Below, one piece after another: positions 51,092-61,957 of a stretch of 64,000 bases of DNA. Where the stretch lies: positions 124,001 to 188,000 of the forward strand of contig LUGG01000003.1 in the NCBI GenBank assembly GCA_001683735.1, in the 5' to 3' direction. The notes beneath the pieces were generated by a model that saw only the letters and a list, made by a program, of their open reading frames with translations, did not search any database and had not been told where the DNA came from. The stretch's first letter is position 1. Every line of letters begins with the position of its first letter. Source of the DNA: Grifola frondosa (taxonomy: Eukaryota > Basidiomycota > Agaricomycetes > Polyporales > Grifolaceae). The translations under genes were made by a program, and so were the position numbers.

Positions 51092-52691
51092 CAGTAGCAC
51101 ATAAAAGCATTAACATGTTGGCAATGCTTTCATTGTTTTGCTTCTATCTTCAGAACTAAAAAAGCTAGCATGGTCAATCTTGTATTTTTCAATAATATTC
51201 TTCCTGACTTTGAGACATACTAACTTGCATAACATAATATTAAGATTTAACTGAGATATAAATGATTCTTTGAAGGCAACTTATATCAATACTTTTGTGG
51301 CCGACAATCTGAAATGCAGAAAACATATATTCTTGTACTTGATATATCCTCCTTTTGTCCTCAACACCTCTTTAACCCTCTAGACATACTGCTAATTATG
51401 TTTTGACATACAGAAGTGTCAATTATCTTCCATTCCTTCTGCACCCTTTCTCACAACTCATTGATTACTTTAATAGCTTTTCATACTTTGCCAGTCCTTT
51501 TTGAGATGACTTCAGAGATGGTACATGGGTTTATGATTTGTATCATTTGGGAGTATTTAGGTCACAGTATAGTCTTAATTTCATAGTTCTGAAATTAAAT
51601 TTTAGCCTTTTTAGTAATGTGCTTAAGGTTATTATCTTATTAAAATACTATGCCCTCCATAGCTTTATCTCAATACTTTATGCTATTTTGAAGTTTATTC
51701 TCCAGAATGTTACCTGAAGATAGACATCCATTCTTCTATAAATCTTGCATGCAGAGCCCACATCATTGTGGTTCACACACCTTCACATTGTCCAAGTTTT
51801 CTCCTTCAAACTTATGAGTGTTCTCCACTGATTTGTTACAAAGTATTTTTTTATGGCTTCTTCCACACCCATTTTTTAAGTCTGACCTCAAACAATTGAT
51901 TTTGATATTATCAGACTATAAAACCCTTTTCTCAGTCCTTCAAGGTTCAGTACTAATAGCAAAGTCTAGTCTTTCTCTTATGACATTTGGAGAAAACTGG
52001 ACATTACACTTCACTATGGTTTTTAACTAGCCTTTCTTAACTCTTTACACATTGTTTTAGAAGCAATAAACTCTTTTACCACATCTTGAACTAATTTGAT
52101 CACAACACATTAGTATTAACCTTTTTAAAGTCAATAAGATGAATAGCATGCTGGATAGTGACAGAAGTTAGCTTGGGCAAATAACCTCCAAAGATTTTAA
52201 CAAGGCTGGTGCACAGTTTAAAACATATTTTGCCCTTTGTAGAGTAGTGAACACTAGCAGCATGAGAGATTTGCCTTATGGATTGACCCAAATTCACTGG
52301 AAAAAGGATATACTCAGTTCTAGCAGCAGAAAGAGATTTTATAATAATGATAGTTGAGTTTAACTGTATATTTATGTTCATTTAGATCATGAGAAAGCTT
52401 AACAAATGTCACATGGCTTATTTTTCAGACTACAGCATAAACATCATTCAGCTAAGATGCTTTTCTGCATTTCAGATTGTTGGCCACAAAAGCATTGTTA
52501 TGAGTTGCCTTCAAAGAATCATTTATATCTTGATTGATTCTTAATTTTATATTATGTAATTTTATGTGTGTGAAAGCTAGGATGAATAGCTTTCGAAACA
52601 ACATAAGGTTAACCATGCTAGCATTCATAGTTTTGAAGTTACAAGCAAAACAATGAAAGTGTTGCCAACATGTCAGCACTTTTGTGGGCTA
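51092..52691 (-). mobile_element. Decayed Tc1/mariner element, about 1.6 kb
   Basis: Long inverted termini of about 220 bp (51092-51330 and 52457-52691) share ACATGTTGGCAA and TTTCATTGTTTTGCTT; TA lies at both borders (51090-51091, 52692-52693). The minus-strand transposase remains readable in order. A helix-turn-helix part runs at 52381-52100 (VNLGQSIRQISHAASVHYST). SDNIKINC (near 51910) is equivalent to the WSDET catalytic region, and ACKIYRRMDVYL (near 51740) and the C-terminal RVKEVLRTKGGYIKY (near 51360) follow. Internal stops sit mostly at former CpG sites (TGA/TAG). Non-functional. Confidence 0.88.
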
Positions 52692-52855
52692 TACATGCAT
52701 GTCATCTTGATCAAATGTGGTGATGGTGCAAATTTTCACAGTTTTTTGGACATACTCTGCAGATTATACAGAGAAGTAATATGATGGTCATTGTTTCTGT
52801 CATGCTTTTAACTGATAATTTATCTAGAATAATACTTGCATGCATCTGCTATCTT

Positions 52856-53195
52856 GCAGGATGCCTCTGTACAGATTGCCACATCAAAAAATTATATGTA
52901 TTGGATTTAAAAATCACCATGAATAAACAGTGCTGAGCCAAGTGCCATGAAAACACACCAGCTGTTCACAACAAGATCACCCTTGCACAGAAATGGATTT
53001 TTGAGAGTGGAATACCTGTGGAGGCAGCCAGGACTAATCAGCTACTTGAGCCACTCTCTTTGATCATGACTCAAGTAAGCATCATTATTTCATCCTCAAG
53101 TTCATACCTGCTGAAATAGTGTTTGAAGAGCATGTGGGTAGCTCCCTATGGATTTCACTCTTTATGCTCAACCTTATGCACAAATTTGAACTAGG
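52856..53195 (+). pseudogene. Decayed basidiomycete transposase-like ORF, left part
   Basis: Readable segments are HNKITLAQKWIFESGIPVEA, PVEAARTNQLLEPLSLI and, at the junction, LMHKFELG. They match from memory a large ORF found repeatedly in agaricomycetes as a 'hypothetical' CACTA/Plavaka-like DDE transposon gene (VPDLMHEFELGVWK-type motif). The copy has stops, almost no CpG, and is interrupted by KDZ copy B at FELG, with the remainder resuming after 62921. The family name is tentative. Confidence 0.55.
53188..53195. repeat. 8-bp target-site duplication, left of KDZ copy B
   Basis: GAACTAGG matches GAACTAGG at 62922-62929 exactly. Confidence 0.9.
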
Positions 53196-54310
53196 CACCT
53201 CGACCTCACGTGTACCTCGGCTACTTAGCCTGCCATACCGGACCGGGTGTGACAGGCTAATTAGCCTTGACTGCCTAATTCCGACACACTGCCAGTACCA
53301 CTGCCCGTAATTCCCGCTCCCTTCCTCATTAGTAAACTCCTCCTCGGGGAGATATCGGATAGTGATAAGGACCGTCCCGACGCGCCTCGGCATCATCCCC
53401 ATCACGTGCTCCGTGCCTAGCCACCGATTACCTTGCGATCCCGATCCCGCCACTCCCCGCTGCGGCGGGACATGCGTCGTCGTCGTCGTCGCCGACGCCG
53501 ACGACATTCTGCCCGTTCCTCCCCCGTATGTCATCCGTTTCCCTCCGTTTCTTTTCCCCCCACGCTGCACATGCACTCCGTCACGTGACGGCCCTATCCT
53601 GCCACTCCCTGCCACCACGCAACATGCGTCGTCATTGTCGTCGCCGACGCCAACGACATTCTGCCCGTTCCTCCCCCGTATGTTATCCGTTTCCCTCCGT
53701 TTCTTTTCCCCCCACGCTGCACATGCACTCCGCCACGTGACGGCCCTATCCTGCCACTCCCTGCCACCACGCAACATGCGTCGTCATCGTCGTCGCCGAC
53801 GCCAACGACATTCTGCCCGTTCCTCCCCCGTATGTTATCCATTTCCCTCCGTTTCTTTTCCCCCACGCTGCACATGCACTCCGCCACGTGACGGCCCTAT
53901 CCCGCCACTCCCTGCCATGGCGGGACATGCGTCGTCGTCGTCGTCGCCAACGCTGACGACATTCTGCTCGTTCCTCCCCCGTATGTTATCCGTTTCCCTT
54001 CATTTCTTTCCCCCTGCACTGTACATGCACTCCGCCACGTGCCGTCATGATCCTGCCACTCCCCGCCATCAGGCAACATGCGTCAGCGTCACTGTCGCCG
54101 ACGCCGACGACATACCCCGTCCCTCCCCCGTATCCTCATCGTTTCCCGCCGTTTCTTCTGCCCCTGTACATGTATCCCGCCATGCGCGTTTGCCATCCCT
54201 CCGCTTCCCGCCACCACGCAACATGCGTCGGCGTCACTGTCGCCGATGCCGACGACATATCCCCCGTATCTCCCTTGTTTCTTCATCTTTTTCTTCTATT
54301 TCTTTTCCAT
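53196..54310. repeat. KDZ copy B proximal terminal inverted repeat with 6 tandem units
   Basis: Same as the transposase-side end of copy A: the unique outer part with AGGCTAATTAGCCT, then six units of about 150 bp with CCACGTGACGGCCCTAT words and GTC/GAC hairpin segments. Confidence 0.85.
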
Positions 54311-54445
54311 TTACATCTAATAATATACCAGAATATAATACATTTATTCATTCAACCAAATCATTACACACGTCTGTGTTGCGCGAGTATACTGTGCACC
54401 TTCAATGTGATCACATGACCCTGTTGTATACTTCAACGTGATCAC

Positions 54446-57400
54446 ATGACTCCCATCGCGCCACAATGCCGCTGCTCCCAGACTCCAGAGTCCAGACCAC
54501 TGACATCGACCGATGCCATGCCCCAAATCAAGGGCTCCAAGAGAGCTGGGGTCTCGCGCAGTGTACGCGCCTCGCCATATGCCCAATTGATGGGTGCTTC
54601 AAAGTCAGGCAAACAAGTTCGCACCGGCAGCAATGTACTAGGTCCTCTGGCTCTGATACGGGAACGACAGAAGGCGGAGGAAAGATACAACCTGAATACA
54701 GCAGGTAAGTGAACACTTAATACTAAAGTATATCTAACCACTACACTTTGTCACAGGATTGAGCGAAAAATTGCTCTCTGCTTTGGCAGAAATCCGTGGC
54801 GAGCTTCCTACTTCTGTCGATACAAGCATACCCCCGGAGCTTGTTGACGACGTGGCAACTGGTGCCGATGATAACGAATGGGAAGACATACCGGACGACA
54901 CCACAATTGTATACGCCCTCCGGGATATCATTGGTAGTCGGTAAGCATGCACAGTCTTCTTGCGTTACATGGTATTGATTCACAGTAGATGGAAGAATCG
55001 TTGGTATAAAGATGCACGGACATGGCGACAACGCATTCAAAACTTCCACGATAACTGGCAACCCCTCATTCCGAGCCTCATCAACGCTTATCTTGCTTGG
55101 AAATACAGACCCTCGGCGCCGACCGTCCCTCCTACCACAGCGCCCTCATCTTACGACTTTGAGATCGATGTTCTCGACTTTTATTCTACTGCTCCCACGG
55201 CCTACATATCTCGCACTGCGGACAGTACATCCGCCGCGGAGGCCCTCCTACTCAATGGGTACATGAGTGCCACTCCAATTTCCCCCAACTTCGCGGTATC
55301 CCTCCCGACACTCGAACTATTCCATTGTTTACGTCTCTTCAAGCCCTCGTTCAGTACGGAGGCATTTGCAAAGCTGCTCTGTTACTATTATATGGTGCGT
55401 TATTGCTTATAAGTCGTACAGTATTAATTTTGATTGCCATCTAGATTCCTTACCGTCGGCGATTCCGTGCCGTCATCGCAGATACATTCGATATCTATCT
55501 GGTGATTCTGCGTGGTGTCAACAATCAAGTTCAGACTGCTCTTGGCCGAAATTCGCCGGACTGGCGAGTTTTGAATGCATGCCCAGCTTGTTCATATAAG
55601 GTGCGCGATCGCATTCTACTAATTTTTCCTCCTCGCTAATGTACTGCAGCTGAAGGATGAACCTAAACTACGTTTCGGCCGCATGTACTGCGTTGACGGA
55701 AATAACTCCCTCAAGCGGATCGCACAAGTTGGCAATCGCGTTGCCGGCGACACGCGCATTTACGGCGAGAGCGATTATTTCCTCTCAAAGGAATATGTTG
55801 ACCGATATGCAAACGAAGTCCCCGCAGAGCGACCGCCTGCCACCACCACGGACTCCCAAGACCCTCCCAGTGGTGATGATGGTGACCCAACCGACGGCGT
55901 CACAGCTGAAGACGCAGTCTCCAGGTGTACAAAAAACTGGAAAGCAGCAGCAGCCGATGAGAATAAAAGGATGTGGGCGATTTTTGATGAGACGGGTATC
56001 TTTGCAAGCTCGTGCCGACACGGACTTATCTTGTGGGTTTGTGACATGGTCCGCAGTGGCGAGCTGTGAGTCTTATCCATCCCCTCCATTGTTAGGCATC
56101 AGCTCATCCTCAGCAGTGCCAAATATCCACTAGCCATTGTCTCAAAGGCCTTAGAGCTCCTAGGACCAGAACAGCTCGGAGGTTACGATATTGGGTGCTC
56201 TTTCGAAGGCACTCTCACCCGCAGCTCGCTCGGCCCTGAATTTCGGCACCTTGGGTGTCGGTTCTGCGTCAATGCTTTCCATGGGTATAGTCATTCCTAT
56301 CTCTGTCAGACTCATAATCACCCCAATGGCATCGTTGGGATGGGATTAGAAGACCTTGAGGGTATGGAGCGACTTTTTAGCTCTTCGAATCAACTTGCGT
56401 CCGTCACTCGTTACGCCTCTCCGTATCGTCGGCGCCTCTACATCGACTTATTCTTTCACCAGTGGGATAGCGACAAGTACATGAACGTCAGGACCATGCT
56501 ATATAATAATTACATTCAAGCACTCAAGATCGTCAACAATGAGTCAATAGCCGTTGAAGAGGCAAAGAAATCGCTCAACATCAGCGACGATGACATGAAG
56601 CGATGGCAAGAACATGAGCGCGCGTATTTCGGGACACTGGGCCAAGAACTGCCATGGGATATTCACGCTATGGCATATGTGGAAAGCCTCCAGGAGTTGG
56701 TGCAGATCCGGTAAGCATTAGTGTTTCATTGATAGCGAAACTAATGCTCGTCTTCAGCGCGCAGCTGGACAGAGCGTCAACGCAGTTCCTAACTACCATG
56801 CCGACTGATTATCAGTTTGTTGCGGTGAATACCACCCCGGACAGCTATAGCGCCAACATGTCCGTTACTCGCAAGCTCGAGATGGAACGCCGTCACCTCT
56901 TGGAACGCCACGGTCTTCTCAACCGTGAGGTTTGCGCAATGGAGGCCAAGATGGGGATTGCAAATCGCTGGCAGCCATCTACCCCCGAATACATGACCAC
57001 CGTCAAGTATATTGCAACTCGTGACTATCATCGCGCTCTCGACAATCTTCAGCGACTTGTGATCCTGCGACTTTTCGAGCTGCATAAGCTTAACCTTTCC
57101 CAAACCAGTGAGTTGATGTTGCTTCTATATTGGCCCTAGCTAACGCATTGTGTAGCCTATCGTGTACGCACGCACATTGCGAAGGCACTTCAAACACGGT
57201 GCAAAGCAATTAGAAATGCTGTTCAAGCGTACAACACAGCGGCGCTAGCATTGGACCCGCCCTGTCCGACACTAGACTGGTCAAAAGTGTCGCATTACAC
57301 ATTTCTAGACGAGTTCAACCTTCTCCGCAACACGCGCAATGATATTCGTGAGCAACCGTGGGCTCAACCAGCAATCCGTGAGACCATGAAACTTGCCCGA

Positions 57401-57889
57401 CGGGTGGATCGTGCACGCGAGGAGTTGGAGCACTGTAATGTGGAGATTCGCCGTGTGCACACAAGTATTCTTGACGAGGAAGACTTCTTCACAGCTGCCA
57501 TGGCCCAGCTGAAGCACGATAAAGCGCGAATCTTCGGGGCAGTAGAGGAATTCTGCATGCGTCGCAGCCGTATCAATGCACACATCCTGGCTTGTTTGCA
57601 CCGAATTCACAGACTTTCCGGATTTACAGGGAACCCTTCACGTGGAGAGCGAGCTGGGGCATCCTCCTCAATTGAGGTTATACCACGGTGGAGTGAGAGT
57701 AGTAGCGCGAACTCAACCACGGCTCCGGCATCGGATCTCGAGCCTTTGAATGTGGTAGTATCTGCGGAGAATGCTGAACTGCAGCTTGATGAGACGGCAG
57801 AGCATGTGGAAGACGAAGATGATGATGATCGAGGGGACATTGGTGGGCTTGTGGATTATCTGTCTGGACTACCTACACAGGGATTGTGA
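54446..57889 (+). CDS. KDZ copy B gene 1: KDZ transposase with cysteine cluster
   Basis: KDZ transposases are DDE-type enzymes of basidiomycetes that move large elements by cut and paste. The gene has eight exons: 54446-54706, 54758-54941, 54987-55393, 55445-55600, 55651-56066, 56118-56710, 56758-57109 and 57156-57889 (approximate). It starts MTPIAPQCRCSQTPESRPLT. Conserved blocks are CPACSYKLKDEPKLRFGR (CxC cysteine cluster), MYCVDGNNSLKRI (first catalytic Asp), GIFASSCRHGLILWVCDMVR, GGYDIGCSFEGTLTRSSLG (second Asp), CVNAFHGYSHSYLCQTHNHP, GIVGMGLEDLEGMERLFSSS (Glu) and RTHIAKALQTRCKAIRNAVQ. The C-terminal coiled part is EELEHCNVEIRRVHTSILDE; the acidic tail EHVEDEDDDD ends LSGLPTQGL. The three acids and the Cys cluster are intact, so it should be catalytically competent. 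An alternative first ATG at 54520 is possible. Confidence 0.92.
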
Positions 57890-58140
57890 TGTACATGGTC
57901 CGATTGCAATGTCAGATGTGCCGCTTAAGTTGTGTTGAAGAACATCAGTTGAATGGTAGCTAGAGCAGAACACACAAATATATTTTGTGGTGCTTGGTAC
58001 ATGAATAAACTGTGATGTACACGGTTCGATAATATTGTCAGATGCGCCGCTTAAGTTGTGCTGAAGAAAATCGGTTAATGGTGGTTAGAGCAGAGCACAT
58101 AAAATATATTCTTGGTACTTGCTGCATGAAAGTGCAAGTA
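57890..58140. repeat. About 125-bp tandem duplication downstream of transposase, copy B
   Basis: Units 57890-58015 and 58015-58138 share TGTACA-GGT-CG, TGTCAGATG-GCCGCTTAAG, TTGTG-TGAAGAA-ATC and AGAGCAGA-CACA-AATATATT. It lies at the transposase 3' end and is probably an ancestral duplication inherited by both copies. Confidence 0.7.
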
Positions 58141-58303
58141 GTGCAGACGATGTTGAAATGGCTGGCGATCGCACTGAGAGTTAATGCAGATTGTTGACGT
58201 CGAGCGATCGAACGCGTTTCGTCAGGCTTCAGCCACTTTCTCAAACTCGATCAACCACCTACCATGCAGCTCTCAACCTCTCCAAGTCTCGCGCGTCACC
58301 ATC

Positions 58304-59575
58304 ATGAGTCCTCGATTTGTCGTATTGGGTGGAGTGCATGCTGGGATTCACATAAAGCGGTACGTCTGTTGATAGTATCAGTACAACGCTTCGTTCGAAG
58401 TAAACGTGATGTAGCCCACCAGTCGCCCTTGCCTGCCACAGGAATTCGCTGCCCATCGTTGTTAAATGTATAATGCTGGAGCAGGCCGTGGAAGTCCAGA
58501 AGTTGCAAATCATCTTCGCTGGTCTTCCTTTGAACTCACCGGCTTCTGCGATCCTTCATGCGATGGAACACAATGACTCTCTTGACCTTATCAGCGGCGC
58601 AATGGCAGGGACCAGTGAGTTCTATGCAGTGGTTTATGGGCATCATACGGGAGTATACTACAAATGGTACGTTTAACATACCTTTGATGTATGTTCCTCT
58701 GATCATCTCACTGCTCTCCAGGGATGATGTCAAGTTAGAGATCTTGAAGTTCAGCAACAACAGATACAAGAAGTTCCACGAGTTTCGGGAGGCCCTCGAG
58801 TTTATGGTGAGAAAGGGGGGAGATGCGGAGGACTCGCCAGACGAGGAGAGATATTGGGCCTCAGTCGATCCAATTAGTGACGAGATGGCTGCTTCGCTGA
58901 CGGACACTTTCATCAACGTGAAAGCACAGTACGAAGCTAGTAGTCCATCAAAGCCACAGACTACTGGCATCCCACAGAAGACCACGGAAACGCCGAGAAC
59001 TCCGTATAGACGTAAGCAGCTCAAATTGGTTCTCTTCGCGCCAATGCTGATCATCACCCAGCTTCTACCACATTCACGTCTGTCAACAGTGCAGCATCTA
59101 GCACAATGAGTTCGTCTCCAATGAGTGAGATGAGCTTTTCATTCGAGAGTAAGCATAATCTCTAACATTTCTCACTCATCATTGAAGTATGTTTTGTATA
59201 GATCTCGGGTTTGGCGACAGTGTCAACAAACCAACGCCGTTCAATCGAATCCTGTCTCCACCTCAGATCACCCAGCCTTCGGCATCCACTACCCCTCCCC
59301 CAGTTTACCGTTACGAGCGCGAGCTGCACGGCATTGTGAGAACTCACTACGACCGAGTCGACCGAGAGCAAGTTCCTATCCTCACCCTCGGATACTGGGT
59401 GAATACGTATCTTTTCACTCACGGGTACTCTTCCGAAGCCATGCTGATCATCAACAACACCCTTACGAGGAGTAGTTCGGAGGAGGAGTTCATCGGGTAC
59501 TTGGCAGGGAGAGGCATGCCAGTGATGGAACTTCATTTCCTCTGGTTACTCTTCGGGGTTGCAGATGCCAACTGA
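58304..59575 (+). CDS. KDZ copy B gene 2: RNase H1 N-terminal-domain protein
   Basis: The first exon reads MSPRFVVLGGVHAGIHIKR. A following exon, probably after 58473, reads LEQAVEVQKLQIIFAGLPLN, then ILHAMEHNDSLDLIS, then FYAVVYGHHTGVYYKW. An intron separates it from DDVKLEILKFSNNRYKKF-type text: RYKKFHEFREALEFMVRKGG. The F-Y-A-V-x-x-G-x-x-G-V-Y-x-x-W and YKKF spacing is that of the RNase H1 N-terminal (viroplasmin-like) domain, which binds RNA/DNA hybrid or dsRNA. It continues with the Ser/Pro-rich ASSPSKPQTTGIPQKTTETP and FTSVNSAASS, and a last exon VYRYERELHGIVRTHYDRVD that ends WLLFGVADAN. No RNase H catalytic domain is seen. Its role in transposition is unknown; binding to a hybrid or structured intermediate is inference. 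A start at 58473 is possible. Confidence 0.7.
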
Positions 59576-59737
59576 CCAATTTGCTAGTATCTTACATACA
59601 ATGTTGTCGTATGTTTAGAATCCATTCTTCCAATCTCTTCGTAACCTCTCAAGCAGTGCAGTTAATCACGTAATTAACATGTTTTTTTGTAGGTGCTCTG
59701 CGCGTCGCGTGATAAGGGATTTGACGACACCTACCCC

Positions 59738-61643
59738 ATGTCTCTGCCTACTCAGACTCCTGACCATGGGGTCCAACGTCTCCTGAGCAAGAATCGAAAA
59801 CAGATTGTCAGCAAGACACGGACTCCCTGGCGCTACCGTACAAAGCGCAAGACCATCAGTCGGACACCGGTCGAGAAGGCGCTTCTCAAAGAGAAGCGCT
59901 TGTCACATCGAGAAGCCTACAAGAAGGCTCTTATAGCCGCCAACGAGGTCATCTGGCAGGAAGCAAGACAGCTGCGGGAGCAGTTCGGCTCTCATACTGT
60001 TGAGTACTACTACAGGGAGCTTATGCAGCACTCCCGACTCAAGAAGAAGTCACACACGATTACACGGTGGAATGCTTTTTTGCGGAAGGAGAGTCAGCGG
60101 ATTAATCGAGGCATGTTTTCATCTACTTCTCTCGTTCTTGAACTCTCGTACCTAATTTTTGTTTGCTCAGAGATCCCCGATGGAGAACCGCGCAAACAGA
60201 TTGACCAGCTCACTCGGGAGATTTCGGCGATATGGCAAGCAATGACCAAGGAGGAACAGATAGCAGCAACAGACGATTATATTGTGGAGATCAGCGACCA
60301 GCGTGAAACTAAAGCGCTTGCCAAACACAATGTCCCTCTTAACGCGTTTCATGACGTGCGTGCAACACTTGCGAGCGTCCAACGAGAGGTGAGTTATATT
60401 GACTCATACCTGTATTATTCTACTGAAAGACAGTTCGGAACACAGCTGGAGATGCTCAGTGAACGTTCTGGCATAGAAATTGTTCTTCTTGCCGCTAGAT
60501 CTAATCACGAGCAGTTTAATCAGCCATTCGCATTCGTCAGTAGCCAGCGAGTCAGCGACTTCTTCAATCTTTTGTTCAAGACCCCCGTATTAGACGTCGT
60601 GATCCGGTTGGAAGCATATTGTATTTCTGGTGTTGAAGGTCAGTGAAGTTCCCCCGCGACACCTTCGTTTTCCTACTAACAGAAGCTGCATACTAGGTGT
60701 TGTGAACAACTATCAGGAAGAGCTCATTGCACTCAAGAAGAGGACTAGTGCCCTGATCCTTGAGAAGCTGTGTGAGTAAACCTACAATTCCTCTTCACTC
60801 CTACTGAAACAGATTATCATAGGTCAATCTTCAGGAAATCGGAAGATATCGCGCATGTCATACACCAACTTCGATACGCAAATCACCGAGAAGTACAGCG
60901 TCGTAATCAAGAACTGGCCGTTGGCGAAATTCTGCAGTCCAGGGGATCTCGGCTCACGCACAGAGCTTCAGGTCCTATTCCAGGCTTGGGAGTCCGGAGC
61001 AACGCACTTCGCGAAGCTCAGTAACAATGAGATGAAAGCATGGTCAGAGGCCCGCTTCCGTGAGAGGATGGAGGTGGCTGGCGGTGCCGGTCATGAAGAC
61101 AGTGAGCACCACGGGATCAAGAACATTGGTGGCGAAGAAACGAATGAAGGAGGTGGAGGCGAGGGTGTCGGAGGCGAGGGTATCGGAGGTGAGCACGGAG
61201 GCGAGCATGGAGCCAACAGCGGAGCCAACAGCGAAGGCAACGGCGGAGGCAATGGCGGAGGCAACGACCATGCAGTCCAAGATGCCGGGGCTTCTGTTCA
61301 CTCTCTGACGTCCTCCCGTGAAGGGGAAGATACTGGTTCGTCTATCACCTCATTTGTCACAATTCAGGACTCTCACGAAGCCCTGTCATCACGAACCCCA
61401 GCTGCTCACCCTGCACCCAGACCCCGTCCCAACGCCAACGAGCAGCCAGCACTAGGCAGGGAGCAACCGAGAACTAACGGTCCGTTCACGGAGTTCATCA
61501 ATGTCGTATCAGGTGCCGATGGCGCGAGCTTGAGCGTCCCAAAGAAAACTCAGAAACCGCGCAAAGACAAAGGTGTACCACGGGGACCGAGGATGGGACG
61601 AGCCAATCAGCAAAATGCCCCCCCAGACAATACCAGTTCATGA
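59738..61643 (+). CDS. KDZ copy B gene 3: HMG-box-like protein with Gly/Glu/His-rich region
   Basis: The start MSLPTQTPDHGVQRLLSKNR lies 45 bases downstream of a possible spliced upstream exon (acceptor TTTTTTTGTAG near 59690). The basic N-terminal part is KRKTISRTPVEKALLKEKRL, with REAYKKALIAANEVIWQEAR. Then ITRWNAFLRKESQRIN and LTREISAIWQAMTKEEQ resemble the W-N-A-F...W...EE layout of HMG boxes. An intron lies inside this region near 60109. After LSYLIFV-type intron text comes SDQRETKALAKHNVPL, then NFDTQITEKYSVVIKNWPLA. The Gly/Glu/Asn/His-rich tract at 61140-61270 (EGVGGEGIGGEHGGEHGANS) is followed by a Ser/Pro/Lys-rich tail ending NAPPDNTSS. It is probably a DNA-binding accessory protein of the element; this is an inference, and no TET/JBP motif is visible. 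Confidence 0.6.
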
Positions 61644-61957
61644 CGGATGTGGCGTTGATGTCAGCTAGGGCTTCTTGTTGGGCGGTGCACGATGTGATAG
61701 TGGTGTCGGGCGGCGCGCGACATAACACCGACGTTTTGTAGCACGAATGGCAGTACACCCGGTTTCCATGTAATCTAGCATCTCCTGGTATCTGACTGAC
61801 TCACCTCACCTTCCTTGCATGTATGTTTATCTACTATCATAAATGAGTGCATTGAGACACACACTACTTAAGAAGTCTCGGTTGCCGAGTGGCAAACACA
61901 CCAGTTGTATATGGAACATAACACACAAGCACTACATATAAGTGCTGTACTAATTGG

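Larger units (their letters stand above)
49750..53187. other. AT-rich, CpG-depleted tract
   Basis: From 50101 to 53195 I count about five CG dinucleotides by eye in roughly 3.1 kb, against many per line in flanking genes and in the KDZ elements. It contains decayed transposons and two MITEs and no intact gene. The pattern fits long-term C-to-T decay of methylated CpG; that cause is inference. Confidence 0.75.

Noticed and set aside
52100..52381. Stand-alone 93-codon gene in the AT-rich tract
   Set aside because: It matches the helix-turn-helix part of the decayed Tc1 transposase (VNLGQSIRQIS...HYST) inside the element bounded by inverted ends.
53362..54441. Long open frame of 359 codons at the left end of copy B
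   Set aside because: It spans the repeat array plus the region up to the transposase start and is repetitive; coincidental open reading.
61670..61957. TET/JBP dioxygenase cargo in the KDZ element
   Set aside because: KDZ elements in some fungi carry such genes, but no H-x-D...H signature or extra ORF is visible between gene 3 and the terminal array.
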